Shown: piece by piece, positions 40,082 to 48,872 of the stretch
How positions within the stretch are numbered: the stretch's first letter is position 1
Layout of the letters: the number at the start of each line of letters is the position of its first letter
Origin: Pseudomonas koreensis
Lineage (GTDB): Bacteria; Pseudomonadota; Gammaproteobacteria; Pseudomonadales; Pseudomonadaceae
Assembly: GCF_012986595.1 (NCBI RefSeq)
Contig: NZ_JAAQYM010000001.1
Location: 992,001-1,056,000, forward strand
DNA length: 64,000 bases
Direction: 5' to 3'
The notes under the pieces: generated by a model
Seen by the model: only the letters and a program-made list of their open reading frames with translations
What the model was told of the DNA's origin: nothing
Database searches by the model: none
Translations under genes and position numbers: made by a program

Positions 40082-40279
40082 ACCTCGGGCCGACCAGCGT
40101 TCAGGTTGGCCTGATCCAGCGGGGGTTTGGTTGAAGGGCCACGATGTAAAAAAAACCGAATTCCTGCGGACGGCCGCGGTCGATTGAACAGGCCCACTAC
40201 CAAACACGGCCTGTTACGACCTCGGCATCGCCGCCAGACCGTCCGGCAGCACCGAGACCAACCGTTCAAGGAGATACCC

Positions 40280-40555
40280 ATGAAGCATTCTGCAATTGCT
40301 GGATTGTTCATCGCTGGTGCCCTGCTGACGTCGCCGGTGTTTGCGGCAGACAAAGACCTTTGTGCCGGGAATCTTCAAACCATCAAAGACTTTGTTACCA
40401 GCCAGCCGTCCATTCCTGAGTCGTCCATGAATAACGTCAAAGAAGCGCAGGAAAAAGCTGAAGCCGCGCAGGCGGCCGGCAATGACAAGGATTGCGTTGA
40501 GGTGACCTCTTCCTTGATCACCAAAATGCAAATCCGCAATCCAACACGCAACTGA
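40280..40555 (+). CDS. Small secreted protein, copy 2 of a tandem pair
   Basis: A 91-residue protein with a signal peptide (MKHSAIAGLFIAGALLTSPV, cleavage near VFA-AD) and mature residues DKDLCAGNLQTIKDF with Cys28 and Cys72. It is a diverged duplicate of the gene at 39800. The ATG at 40280 is preceded by AAGGAGATACCC; a longer upstream reading lacks a signal peptide and ribosome site and is rejected. Function unknown. Confidence 0.8.
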   Translation: MKHSAIAGLFIAGALLTSPVFAADKDLCAGNLQTIKDFVTSQPSIPESSMNNVKEAQEKAEAAQAAGNDKDCVEVTSSLITKMQIRNPTRN

Positions 40556-40563
40556 TATGCCAC

Positions 40564-40587
40564 GAGGCCAACCTTCGGGTTGGCCTC
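40564..40587 (+). terminator. UUCG-loop hairpin after the second small secreted protein
   Basis: GAGGCCAACC-TTCG-GGTTGGCCTC is a perfect 10-bp stem with a stable UUCG loop, 8 nt after the stop. The T tract is absent (GCCGGCCGTTTGG), so termination is likely but not certain. Confidence 0.6.
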
Positions 40588-40651
40588 GCCGGCCGTTTGG
40601 CGTACACTGCGCAGGCTTGTTGCCTCATCTGATGTACGAGGCAATGAGTTC

Positions 40652-41041
40652 GGGGCCGATTAGGATTCGACGCCGGTGACGAAACTTTAGGTGCATGCCG
40701 ACTTGGTAACAGAAGTCGTAAATCCACTGTTGCAACTTCTTATAGTTGCCAATGACGACCAATACGGTGCTGCTCTCGCTGCTTAATTGCAGCTGACATG
40801 CACTCCTGGTGCCTTCGGGCCCAGCAATCATCAGGGGATGTCTGTAAACCCGAAATGATTGTCATATAGAACAGAATCGCCGTGCAGTACGTTGTGGACG
40901 AAGCGGCTAAAACTTACACAACTCGCCCAAAGCACCCTGCCCGTCGGGTCGCTGAGGGTTAACTTAATAGACACGGCTACGCATGTAGTACCGACAGCGG
41001 AGCACTGGCGGACGGGGGTTCAAATCCCCCCGGCTCCACCA
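40652..41041 (+). ncRNA. ssrA: Transfer-messenger RNA (tmRNA)
   Basis: About 390 nt from GGGGCCGATTAGGATTCGAC to GGCTCCACCA. The tRNA-like ends pair GGGGCC with GGCTCC and the T arm reads GGTTCAAATCC. The resume codon GCC at 40748 starts the tag ANDDQYGAALAA, which ends with TAA at 40784-40786. CCA is encoded. It tags stalled nascent chains for degradation with SmpB. No integrase or prophage gene is found next to it, although ssrA is a frequent integration site. Confidence 0.97.
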
Positions 41042-41049
41042 ACTCAACG

Positions 41050-41078
41050 AAAAAAGACGTCCTCGGACGTCTTTTTTT
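41050..41078 (+). terminator. Rho-independent terminator of ssrA
   Basis: AAAAAAGACGTCC-TC-GGACGTCTTTTTTT begins 8 nt after the encoded CCA end; T7 follows the stem. Confidence 0.92.
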
Positions 41079-41083
41079 GTGCC

Positions 41084-41431
41084 TGGAATTCAGCACGTTT
41101 CCCCTCAAACGATCGATTGCAAATGACTTCAAGTGGCTAAAAACCAGCTTATTGACGCACAAGAGCCCGCGTAGGATTCGCGCCCTCTCAGCCTGGCTGA
41201 AGCGCTTTTGCGATTCGACATGGACAGTTATGACCGACCTTCCCCACCGAATCGCGTCTCCGCCTGCCCATGCGCCAGGTCCAATACAGGTTGGTCGCAG
41301 GTGAAGCGGGTTGGATTTTGCGTGAGGACAAGGTCACGGCGTTTTGAAATAACTGGGCGCGTTGCGGCCGGCGGATAAACCTTCAAACCGCTTCTACACT
41401 CACACCGCCCCCACCGCCACGACAAGCCCCC
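41084..41431. other. Gene-free stretch between ssrA and the DUF2252 gene
   Basis: About 350 nt with no supported gene, no repeat of the REP types seen elsewhere and no copy of the ssrA 3' end that would mark an integrated element. Short open frames here have no start signals or recognisable products. Confidence 0.6.
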
Positions 41432-42838
41432 ATGACCACCCTCCAAGACCGCATGAAGCAAGGCAAGGACGCCCGCAAACAATGCTCGCGCAGCGCCCAC
41501 GCCACCACCGGAAAGATGAACCGAGATCCGATCCCACTGATCAAGGCCTCCAGTCAGGGCCGTGTCGCCTCGCTGGTGGAGTTGCGTTACGGACGAATGC
41601 TGGTGTCGCCGTTCACGTTCTTTCGTGGCAATGCGCTGGTTCAGGCGCATGATCTGTCGAGCACAGAAAACATGGGGCTGGTCGGGCCAATCTGCGGTGA
41701 CGCGCATTTGATGAATTTCGGCGGTTTTGCCACGCCCGAGCGCAATCTGTTGTTCAGCGTCAATGATTTCGACGAGGCGCATCCAGGCCCGTGGGAGTGG
41801 GATGTGAAGCGCTTGGCGGCGAGTTTCGTGGTGGCGGCTCGGGATTTGCGTCATGGCGAATCGGTTGAGGAAGACGTGTGTCGGCAGATGGTCGGCGCCT
41901 ATCAGGCGACGATGCTGGAGTGTGCCGAACAGAGTGCGCTGGAAACCTGGTACGACTCGATCAAGTACGAAGACCTGCTCGATCAGGCGCGCAAGAGTGC
42001 GCTGGAGCATGTGCAGCGGGCCGTCGACAAAGCCGAGCGGCGTACCCACGCCGAGTTGCTGCCGAAGATCAGCGAGCGCGACGCCCACGGACGGTTGGTC
42101 ATTCGTGATGATTTGCCGGAAATCTTCCACCTGCACAAGAACACCACGCTGCTCGACGCCGATGATGACTGGTTGCGGCTGGCGGACTGGCGACCGTTGT
42201 TCGACACGTTCATGCGGGATTATCGATCCAGCCTGCAGGCTGACCGGCGGGAACTGCTCTCGCGGTTCAAGGTGCAGGATCTGGCGTTCAAGGTGGTCGG
42301 TGTGGGCAGCGTCGGCACGCGCTGTCTGGTGGCGCTGCTGACCGATGATCAGGAATTTCCGTTGTTTCTGCAGTTCAAGGAGGCGCGGCGTTCGGTGCTC
42401 GCCGATTACGTGAAAGCCAAGTCCCGGATGCGCCATGAAGGTCAACGGGTGGTCGAGGGCCAACGGCTGATGCAGTCGGCCAGCGATCTGTTCCTTGGCT
42501 GGACCACCGGTCCCAACGGGCGCTATTTCTATGTCCGGCAATTGCGCGACATGAAGATCTCCGCCGAACTGGAAAACTTCGACGCCGAAACCTTCGCCGC
42601 CTATGCCCGGGTCTGCGGTCGCGCCCTGGCCCGCGCCCACGCCAAAGCCTCAGGCAACGCGGCGGTCATCAGCGGCTACCTCGGCAAGGGCGATGCCTTG
42701 GCCGACGCCCTGTTCAAATACGCCCGCCGTTACACCGCGCAGAACGAGCGCGACTTCGAACGCTTTCAGGACGCTTGTCGCAAGGGCCGGCTGAGGGCTC
42801 GTTCGGAAGCCGATTTCGCTGCGGATCATCTGCCCTGA
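41432..42838 (+). CDS. DUF2252 family protein
   Basis: A 468-residue protein of the DUF2252 family, distantly related to kinase-like/aminoglycoside-phosphotransferase folds; no activity is assigned. Characteristic segments are RMLVSPFTFFRGNA, CGDAHLMNFGGF (about 88) and NDFDEAHPGPWEWDVKRLAA (about 110), with VGVGSVGTRCLVALL in the middle. No Shine-Dalgarno is evident before the ATG at 41432; MKQGKDARKQ seven codons later is an alternative start. Stands alone, with a terminator downstream. Confidence 0.85.
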   Translation: MTTLQDRMKQGKDARKQCSRSAHATTGKMNRDPIPLIKASSQGRVASLVELRYGRMLVSPFTFFRGNALVQAHDLSSTENMGLVGPICGDAHLMNFGGFATPERNLLFSVNDFDEAHPGPWEWDVKRLAASFVVAARDLRHGESVEEDVCRQMVGAYQATMLECAEQSALETWYDSIKYEDLLDQARKSALEHVQRAVDKAERRTHAELLPKISERDAHGRLVIRDDLPEIFHLHKNTTLLDADDDWLRLADWRPLFDTFMRDYRSSLQADRRELLSRFKVQDLAFKVVGVGSVGTRCLVALLTDDQEFPLFLQFKEARRSVLADYVKAKSRMRHEGQRVVEGQRLMQSASDLFLGWTTGPNGRYFYVRQLRDMKISAELENFDAETFAAYARVCGRALARAHAKASGNAAVISGYLGKGDALADALFKYARRYTAQNERDFERFQDACRKGRLRARSEADFAADHLP

Positions 42839-42937
42839 AGCGTTGCAGAGCGTTCGCTGCCGAGATGAATTTTTCTTCACTGCCCCCGTTCGATCAACAC
42901 GGTACAGTCCGCTCGCTCATTCAAGAAACTACGGTTC

Positions 42938-42965
42938 GCCCGCGCTCTCCCGCGGGCTTTTTTTT
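42938..42965 (+). terminator. Rho-independent terminator after the DUF2252 gene
   Basis: GCCCGCG-CTCTCC-CGCGGGC followed by eight Ts, 100 nt after the stop codon. Confidence 0.9.
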
Positions 42966-43058
42966 GCCTGGCGTTTGGTGCCGAAGCGATACACGCGGTT
43001 TGTTTTTTTCCGCCCCGTGATCAATCCTGTCCCTCGACCCTGCCAACCGGAGCGCCCG

Positions 43059-43646
43059 ATGTCACTGCTGAGTCTGCCCTGCCAACGCCTGACGCTCGCC
43101 ATCCTGGCCCCGGACCAGGCCGAACTGGAAAGTGATTTCTACCACCGCAACCAACGCCACCTCGCGCCGTGGTCGCCGATTCGCACCACCGAGTACTTTT
43201 CCACCGCACAGATTCGCCGACGCCTTGAGATTCAGGCCAGCGCCTACGAGAGCGGGCTGGCGATGCATTTCGCCCTGTTGACGCCGGATGGTCAGCAGAT
43301 GATCGGCGCGTGTAACTTCAGCGGGATCATCCGCGGCGCGTTTCAGGCGTGTTATCTGGGGTATCACATCGACCACGCTCATCAGGGCCAGGGCCTGATG
43401 CAGGAAGGCCTGGTGGCCGGTATCGGCTATATGTTCGACACGCAGAACCTGCACCGAATCATGGCCAACTACATGCCCGGCAACGAGCGCAGTGCGCGGC
43501 TGCTGGAGCGCCTGGGTTTCGAGCGCGAAGGCTATGCCAAGGCTTACCTGAACATCGCCGGGCGCTGGCAGGACCATGTGCTGACGGCGCTGGTCAACCC
43601 GTTGTTCGAGACGCCCGAGAAGCGCTGGTCGCGCCAATTGGCGTGA
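43059..43646 (+). CDS. rimJ: RimJ-type GNAT N-acetyltransferase
   Basis: A 195-residue GNAT protein that matches the RimJ pattern closely: RNQRHLAPWSPIRTTEYF, ACNFSGIIRGAFQACYLGY, GQGLMQEGLVAGI (acetyl-CoA loop), HRIMANYMPGNERSARLLER and GYAKAYLNIAGRWQDHVLTA. RimJ acetylates the N-terminus of ribosomal protein S5. The ATG at 43059 follows GGAGC at 6 nt; the open frame upstream crosses a terminator and is not coding. Confidence 0.9.
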   Translation: MSLLSLPCQRLTLAILAPDQAELESDFYHRNQRHLAPWSPIRTTEYFSTAQIRRRLEIQASAYESGLAMHFALLTPDGQQMIGACNFSGIIRGAFQACYLGYHIDHAHQGQGLMQEGLVAGIGYMFDTQNLHRIMANYMPGNERSARLLERLGFEREGYAKAYLNIAGRWQDHVLTALVNPLFETPEKRWSRQLA

Positions 43647-43676
43647 GTTTCACAATTCGTTAAGCATTGGCGAAGT

Positions 43677-45155
43677 ATGCTCAGGGCTCCTGCCCTCTCC
43701 GGTTGCCTGAAATCCATGCCGCGTGCCGCCACTTCGCTGTTTCTACTCGCCGCCCTGCTGTTTTTTTTCGCCTTGGGTAACCACCAGTTGCAAGGCTCCA
43801 CCGAGGCCCGGGTCGCCGGGATCGCCATGGAGATGCATCTGGACGATGACTGGGTGACGCCACGCCTGTTTGGCGAGCCGTTTCTGGAAAAACCGCCGCT
43901 GAGCCTGTGGCTGGACGCCGGCGCCATGCGCGTGTTCGGTGTTTCACCGTGGGCGGTGCGGCTGGCGTCGGCGGTGGCCGGGTTGCTCAGCGTGATGTTG
44001 CTGTACGGCATGCTGCGTCGCTTCGGGCGCCCGAAAGCCGTCGCGTGGACGGCAGGGATTCTGCTGGCGACCATGGCCAGTTACTGGAGCAACGTGCGCG
44101 GGGTCGGCGAGGATGCGCTGCTGGCGCTCGGCGTGACCACCGCGTTGCTGGCGTTCTTTCAGGCGCAACGCGCGCCGAACGCCGGTAACTCGCTGCTGTT
44201 TATCGTCGGGATCGCCATCGCCACCTTGAGCAAGGGCGTGCTCGGGCTGGCAATGCCCGGGGTGGTGATTTTTGCCTACCTGCTGGCGGACAACCTGATC
44301 GACAAACGCTTGAAGGTCGGCGCCTGGCTGCGTCCCGGCCTGCTCACGGCCGTGGGCCTGATTCCGTTGCTGATCTGGCTCGCCGTGCTCTATCAACGCG
44401 GTGGTTCGCACGCCGTCGCGGAAGTGCTGCTGACCAACAGCGTCGGTCGCTTCAGCGGTTCGTTCGTCGAGGCCGGGCACTATGAGCCGTTCTATTACTA
44501 CCTGGCCAAACTGCCGGAAGCGTTCCTGCCGTGGAACATTCTCGTGTACCTGGGGCTGTGGCATTTCCGCAAGCAGTTGAAGGCCAACCGTTACCTGCTG
44601 TTTTTCAGCCTGTGGATCGTGGCGCAGTTCATCATGCTGACCCTGGCTTCCAGCAAGCGCACGGTGTACCTGATGTCGATGACCCCGGCCGCCGCCGTGA
44701 TCGCCGCCGAGTACGCACGCGTGTTGTTCGAGCGCTTGCAGGCGCGTGAAACCGCCGACCGCTTCATCGGAAAAATCGCCCGTCATCGTCTAGCGCTTGC
44801 CGCCGGTTTGCTCACGGTGGTGATCGCCAGCTACCTCGGCGCCGCCCAGTGGGCCTTGCCCAATGCCGACAAGGAGCTGTCGTTCCTGCCGCTGACCGAA
44901 CACATTCAGACCCTGCAAGCCAACGGCCAGCACGTCGCGCTGTTCCAGGCCAATGAGCGGGTCGGCGGCGCCAGCGTGTTCTACACCCAGCGTGTGCTCA
45001 AAGGGCTGGACACCGATGCGCAACTGCACGATTTCCTCAGCGCCTCGCCGGCGAACGTCGCGGTAATCTCGGCAGACAGCGAACCCGCCGCACCACTCAA
45101 GGTGCTCAAGACCATGATGGTCGGGCGGCAGGCGTACTATTTCGTCAGCTACTGA
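43677..45155 (+). CDS. ArnT-like membrane glycosyltransferase (GT83/PMT type)
   Basis: A 492-residue inner-membrane protein with about 11-12 membrane segments in the first 360 residues and a C-terminal periplasmic part. After the first segment the loop STEARVAGIAMEMHLDDDW..GEPFLEKPPLSLWL matches the lipid-phosphate-sugar transferase motif of ArnT (T-E-x-R and FEKPP regions). It probably moves a sugar from undecaprenyl phosphate to lipid A or another envelope acceptor; donor and acceptor are unknown. No arnBCAD genes are near. The second Met (43716) could be the true start. Confidence 0.85.
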   Translation: MLRAPALSGCLKSMPRAATSLFLLAALLFFFALGNHQLQGSTEARVAGIAMEMHLDDDWVTPRLFGEPFLEKPPLSLWLDAGAMRVFGVSPWAVRLASAVAGLLSVMLLYGMLRRFGRPKAVAWTAGILLATMASYWSNVRGVGEDALLALGVTTALLAFFQAQRAPNAGNSLLFIVGIAIATLSKGVLGLAMPGVVIFAYLLADNLIDKRLKVGAWLRPGLLTAVGLIPLLIWLAVLYQRGGSHAVAEVLLTNSVGRFSGSFVEAGHYEPFYYYLAKLPEAFLPWNILVYLGLWHFRKQLKANRYLLFFSLWIVAQFIMLTLASSKRTVYLMSMTPAAAVIAAEYARVLFERLQARETADRFIGKIARHRLALAAGLLTVVIASYLGAAQWALPNADKELSFLPLTEHIQTLQANGQHVALFQANERVGGASVFYTQRVLKGLDTDAQLHDFLSASPANVAVISADSEPAAPLKVLKTMMVGRQAYYFVSY

Positions 45156-45175
45156 CGGCCGTCGCGCCAGACCAT

Positions 45176-45203
45176 AAAAAACCCGCCGGAACTGGCGGGT
45201 TTT
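45176..45203. terminator. Bidirectional terminator between the glycosyltransferase and phosphatase genes
   Basis: CCCGCC-GGAACT-GGCGGG flanked by A6 on the left and TTTTG on the right, in the gap between convergent genes. Confidence 0.85.
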
Positions 45204-45232
45204 GTTTGGGCTGACGCTTTGCGCACCTCAGT

Positions 45233-45925
45233 TCATCGAGTGGTCAATGAGTGCCAGTCGGAGGCTTCGATGAAGCCCAACATGCGCGGGGCCGCCTTGT
45301 TCGCGGCGGAGACGAACAGCGAGGAGCCGTAACCAGGGTCGGAAACCGGTACATCCAGGTCCTTTTCCAGCTCTGCCATGCATTCGCTGTGAGTCACCAG
45401 GATCAGATTGCGGCCCGGGAGCTTGTGCGCCAGCGCTTCCTGCAAAATGCGGCCCTTGCAGCTGATCAGCCAGTCTTCACCGCTGGCCGCGCGGTTGAAC
45501 ATGTAGCCGGCGGTCTGCACGGTGCGCAGCATCGGGCTGTTATAGATTTCGGCGTTATTCAGGCCCAGGTGCTCGAATTGCGCGCCGACACCGACCGCGA
45601 CACTGCGCGAGCGATCGGTAATGCCGTCATCGCCGGTCAGGCACGGCGCCGGCGAGTGGTCGCAGCGCTCGACGTGACGCACCAGCACAATCATCTCGCC
45701 CTTGGCCCACCCCGCCGCCAGCGCGCGGGCGCCGGACACGTTGCCATGCGCCAGGTCCGGCACCGCCGCCGGGGCGAGCAGCCACAGGGTCAGCGGAATC
45801 ACCAGCAGCAAGGCGCCCAGGACGACCCAGGTATTGCGATAGCGGGCCAATCCGCTCAGGGAGATCGAGCGTTTGACGCCGAACAGACTCAGTCTCAATT
45901 CCACATCGGGCCGCCTCGTCGGCAT
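45233..45925 (-). CDS. Membrane-anchored histidine phosphatase (Ais/PmrG-like)
   Basis: A 230-residue protein with an uncleaved N-terminal membrane anchor (about 31-52) and a histidine phosphatase domain: the RHG-type motif reads LVRHVERCDHS, followed by RSVAVGVGAQFEHLGL, YNSPMLRTVQTA and the second catalytic His in LVTHSECMAELE. Relatives include Ais/PmrG, an LPS core heptose phosphatase. Its convergent position with an ArnT-like transferase suggests lipid A/LPS modification, but this is inference. The RHG glycine is replaced by Val. Confidence 0.8.
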   Translation of the reverse strand: MPTRRPDVELRLSLFGVKRSISLSGLARYRNTWVVLGALLLVIPLTLWLLAPAAVPDLAHGNVSGARALAAGWAKGEMIVLVRHVERCDHSPAPCLTGDDGITDRSRSVAVGVGAQFEHLGLNNAEIYNSPMLRTVQTAGYMFNRAASGEDWLISCKGRILQEALAHKLPGRNLILVTHSECMAELEKDLDVPVSDPGYGSSLFVSAANKAAPRMLGFIEASDWHSLTTR

Positions 45926-46159
45926 GCATCACAGTCAATTCGATGCGGCGAGGGTAGAGAAACGGGCGTAAGCAGCGAGTGAAACGCATGTGAAAAAAGT
46001 CTTGAGATGCCTTTGTTACAAATTCCGTAGGACAAAATCCTTTCAGCTCTCGTGTTTGCGGCCGATACAAACCTGCTAACACCCTTGCTGGCTCAAAAAA
46101 ACAACAATCTTCCAGCCTGACCGACGATCAAGTAGCTCTACGTTCCTGGAGGAATTGTG

Positions 46160-48079
46160 ATGAATAGCTGGTTCGGCAACATCAGCGTGAACATGAAATT
46201 GGGCCTGGGCTTCGGCCTGGTCCTGGCCCTGACCTGCGTATTGGCCCTGACCGGCTGGACCAGCCTCGGCGGTCTGATCGACCGCAGCAACTGGATGAGC
46301 GACATCACCCAGCTCAACGCCGGCCTGACCAAACTGCGCGTGGTGCGCCTGCAATACATGCTGACCAACGGCGACGAAACCGCCGCGCAGAATGTGCAGA
46401 CCACCCTCGAAAGCTTTGCCGCGCAACAGCAGGCACTGATCAACAAGTTCAAGAGCCCGGAAAACGTCAAACTGCTCAAGGAGCAGGCGGCGACCATCGC
46501 TGAATACCAGACCTCGCTGAACAAGATGCGCAACGCCTACCGCACCGGTAACAGCGCGCGCGACGTGATGGGCACCAACGCCGATACCGCGTACGGCCTG
46601 ATCGAAGCGATCAGCAAACGCGTGCAGCAGATGGACATGAGCGAGCAGCGTTTCGAGCAGTTCCAGGCGATCACCGAAGCCAAGGAAGCGTTCATCCTCG
46701 CCCGCTACGAAGTGCGCGGCTACACCGCCACCACCAATGCAGAAACCGAGCAGAAAGCCGTTCGTCAGCTGGACGTGGCGATTGCCAGCCTCAAGCAACT
46801 GAACGTGCATTTCGCCGCGAGCCAACAGGACGCCCTGCGCCAGCTGGAAACCGCCCTGACCAACTACCGCAGCGCGTTGCAGGCGTACAAGAACGCCAAC
46901 AGCGACGCCGTGCAGGCGCGTAAAGAGATGACCGATCAAGGCACCGCGATCGTCAACACCAGCGAGCAGCTGTACCAGATCCAGCTTGACCGTCGCGACA
47001 TCGAAAGCGCCCAGGCCCGTACCTTCCAGCTGATCAGCACCCTGCTGGCGCTGTTGGTGGGCGTGATTGCTGCGGTGATCATCACCCGTCAGATCACCCG
47101 TCCGCTGCAGGAAACCCTGGCCGTGGGCGAACGCATCGCCAGCGGCGACCTGACCCAGAACGTCACCGTCACCCGTCGCGACGAACTCGGCGTGCTGCAA
47201 CAAGGCATCGCGCGCATGGGCGTGACCCTGCGCGACTTGATCAGCGGCATCCGCGACGGCGTCACCCAGATCGCCAGCGCCGCCGAAGAACTCTCGGCCG
47301 TGACCGAACAGACCAGCGCCGGTGTGAACAGCCAGAAGGTCGAGACCGATCAGGTCGCCACCGCCATGCACGAGATGACCGCCACTGTGCAGGAAGTCGC
47401 GCGCAACGCCGAGGAAGCCTCGCAAGCCGCTGCCGCCGCTGACGGCGAAGCCCGTGAAGGCGACAAAGTGGTCAACGAAGCCATCGCGCAGATCGAGCGT
47501 CTGGCCAGCGAAGTGGTGCGGTCCACCGAAGCCATGAGCGTGCTGCAACAGGAAAGCGACAAGATCGGCAGCGTCATGGACGTGATCAAGGCCGTCGCCG
47601 AACAGACCAACCTGCTGGCGCTCAACGCAGCCATTGAAGCGGCGCGCGCCGGTGAGGCCGGTCGAGGGTTTGCCGTGGTTGCCGACGAAGTCCGTGGCCT
47701 GGCCCAGCGCACGCAGAAGTCCACCGAGGAAATCGAAGGCCTGGTCGCCGGTCTGCAGAACGGCACCCAGCAAGTCGCGGCCGTGATGAACAACAGCCGC
47801 GCCCTGACCGACAGCAGCGTGGCCCTGACCCGCAAGGCTGGCGATTCCCTGGAAAACATCACCCGCACGGTGTCGAACATCCAGTCGATGAACCAGCAGA
47901 TCGCCGCCGCTGCCGAACAGCAAAGCGCCGTGGCCGAAGAGATCAGCCGCAGCATCATCAACGTGCGCGACGTGTCGGAACAGACCGCCGCCGCCAGCGA
48001 CGAGACCGCAGCGTCCAGCGTTGAACTGGCGCGCCTGGGCGGTCAGTTGCAGCAGATGGTCAGCCACTTCCGCGTCTGA
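46160..48079 (+). CDS. Methyl-accepting chemotaxis protein
   Basis: A 639-residue chemoreceptor: TM1 at about 10-32, a large all-helical periplasmic sensor (about 40-288, HBM-like), TM2 at about 289-312, HAMP (313-365) and a cytoplasmic signalling domain with the hairpin tip [20 protein letters not shown] (about 480). No C-terminal CheR-tethering pentapeptide; it ends VSHFRV. GGAGG lies 7 nt before the ATG at 46160, favouring it over the GTG one codon earlier. HBM receptors bind organic acids or purines; the ligand here is unknown. Confidence 0.93.
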   Translation: MNSWFGNISVNMKLGLGFGLVLALTCVLALTGWTSLGGLIDRSNWMSDITQLNAGLTKLRVVRLQYMLTNGDETAAQNVQTTLESFAAQQQALINKFKSPENVKLLKEQAATIAEYQTSLNKMRNAYRTGNSARDVMGTNADTAYGLIEAISKRVQQMDMSEQRFEQFQAITEAKEAFILARYEVRGYTATTNAETEQKAVRQLDVAIASLKQLNVHFAASQQDALRQLETALTNYRSALQAYKNANSDAVQARKEMTDQGTAIVNTSEQLYQIQLDRRDIESAQARTFQLISTLLALLVGVIAAVIITRQITRPLQETLAVGERIASGDLTQNVTVTRRDELGVLQQGIARMGVTLRDLISGIRDGVTQIASAAEELSAVTEQTSAGVNSQKVETDQVATAMHEMTATVQEVARNAEEASQAAAAADGEAREGDKVVNEAIAQIERLASEVVRSTEAMSVLQQESDKIGSVMDVIKAVAEQTNLLALNAAIEAARAGEAGRGFAVVADEVRGLAQRTQKSTEEIEGLVAGLQNGTQQVAAVMNNSRALTDSSVALTRKAGDSLENITRTVSNIQSMNQQIAAAAEQQSAVAEEISRSIINVRDVSEQTAAASDETAASSVELARLGGQLQQMVSHFRV

Positions 48080-48108
48080 CCTTCAGTCAGCGGCTAAGCG
48101 TAAACCCA

Positions 48109-48128
48109 ATCGCGGGCAAGCCCGCGAT
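48109..48128. repeat. REP-like palindrome after the chemoreceptor gene
   Basis: ATCGCGGGC-AA-GCCCGCGAT, a perfect 9-bp stem 29 nt after the stop, of the GCGGGCAAGCCCGC kind common in Pseudomonas. Confidence 0.65.
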
Positions 48129-48152
48129 GGCGTCAGCCCAGGCACCCCATGC

Positions 48153-48212
48153 TCACTGGAGCAACTGTTCCTTGAGCTTCTCGTCGAGGTTTCTGATGGT
48201 GATGCTGGCACT
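48153..48212 (-). pseudogene. Relic of a ribbon-helix-helix (FitA-like) antitoxin gene
   Basis: On the minus strand 19 codons read SASITIRNLDEKLKEQLLQ and then stop. This matches the N-terminal strand and first helix of FitA/VapB-type ribbon-helix-helix antitoxins (usually M-A-S-I-T-I-R-N-L-D). The expected initiator is replaced by AGT, no start with a ribosome site lies in frame, and the second helix is missing, so it is a fragment. No toxin (PIN) gene is found beside it. Confidence 0.5.
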
Positions 48213-48306
48213 TCTTTTCTGGCTAAAACTCGATGAACTTCCAGACGGCACTCTCATTCCAACTGACGCGCCCGGGTGGTCAGTTGCAGCGGTGCCATGA
48301 TCTATT

Positions 48307-48729
48307 TCAGGGCATTTCACCCATGCCAGCGATGTCGTAATTGACATGGATCTGAAAGTACCGCCCGTTATAGTCTTCCGTGGTGAACTCCAGTTTGCCG
48401 CTGATCTGCACCTTATCCGGAGCAAGGTTCTTCAGCCTCACAAAGCCCTTCGTTGCAGACAGAAGCTTACCCAGATCATCAGAATAAAAAATGCTTTTGA
48501 TGATTTTGTCATCCTTCGGAAACTCAAAAGTACCGGTCGGCTGATTCTCCTCGGACAGGTTGAAGCCCATGCCTATCTGCCTCGGGGAGGTCATATCGGC
48601 ATGAACTCGCATGCCTTCATAATTCATCCGCCCCACTCGATTCGAGACAAAATCGATTGTTGCCATCAGTTTTTGGTCAATCCGCCTGTATTCCTTGATC
48701 TTGCCGTACATAGTGCCGCTGACTGCCAT
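48307..48729 (-). CDS. Hypothetical protein
   Basis: A 140-residue protein, MAVSGTMYGKIKEYRRIDQK, mostly beta in character, ending FQIHVNYDIAGMGEMP. I recognise no family, signal peptide or membrane segment. GGGAGA lies 8 nt before this ATG, while the frame extends 21 codons upstream without a better start. Its AT content is higher than that of its neighbours and it lies next to an antitoxin relic and a REP palindrome, which suggests acquired DNA. Confidence 0.7.
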   Translation of the reverse strand: MAVSGTMYGKIKEYRRIDQKLMATIDFVSNRVGRMNYEGMRVHADMTSPRQIGMGFNLSEENQPTGTFEFPKDDKIIKSIFYSDDLGKLLSATKGFVRLKNLAPDKVQISGKLEFTTEDYNGRYFQIHVNYDIAGMGEMP

Positions 48730-48872
48730 GATGGATATCTCCCGTTGTCTCTCAACCGAACGATTGGAGTCCGGTAAGCATGCCGCAAGCACCGCAAAGA
48801 ATGACCTGTCATAAATGACAGGTCTTTAGACTCGATGGCAATTAACGCGCTCGCAATCAGCGCATTTATTTA

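Noticed and set aside
41042..41431. Integrated element at the ssrA 3' end
   Set aside because: No integrase, no second copy of the ssrA end and only 350 nt before a resident gene.
42843..43058. Upstream extension of rimJ
   Set aside because: It crosses a strong terminator with T8 and encodes nothing like RimJ; the conserved start is at 43059.
46076..48067. A 663-codon open frame opposite the chemoreceptor gene
   Set aside because: Antisense shadow; the plus-strand receptor has clear TM, HAMP and signalling-tip motifs.
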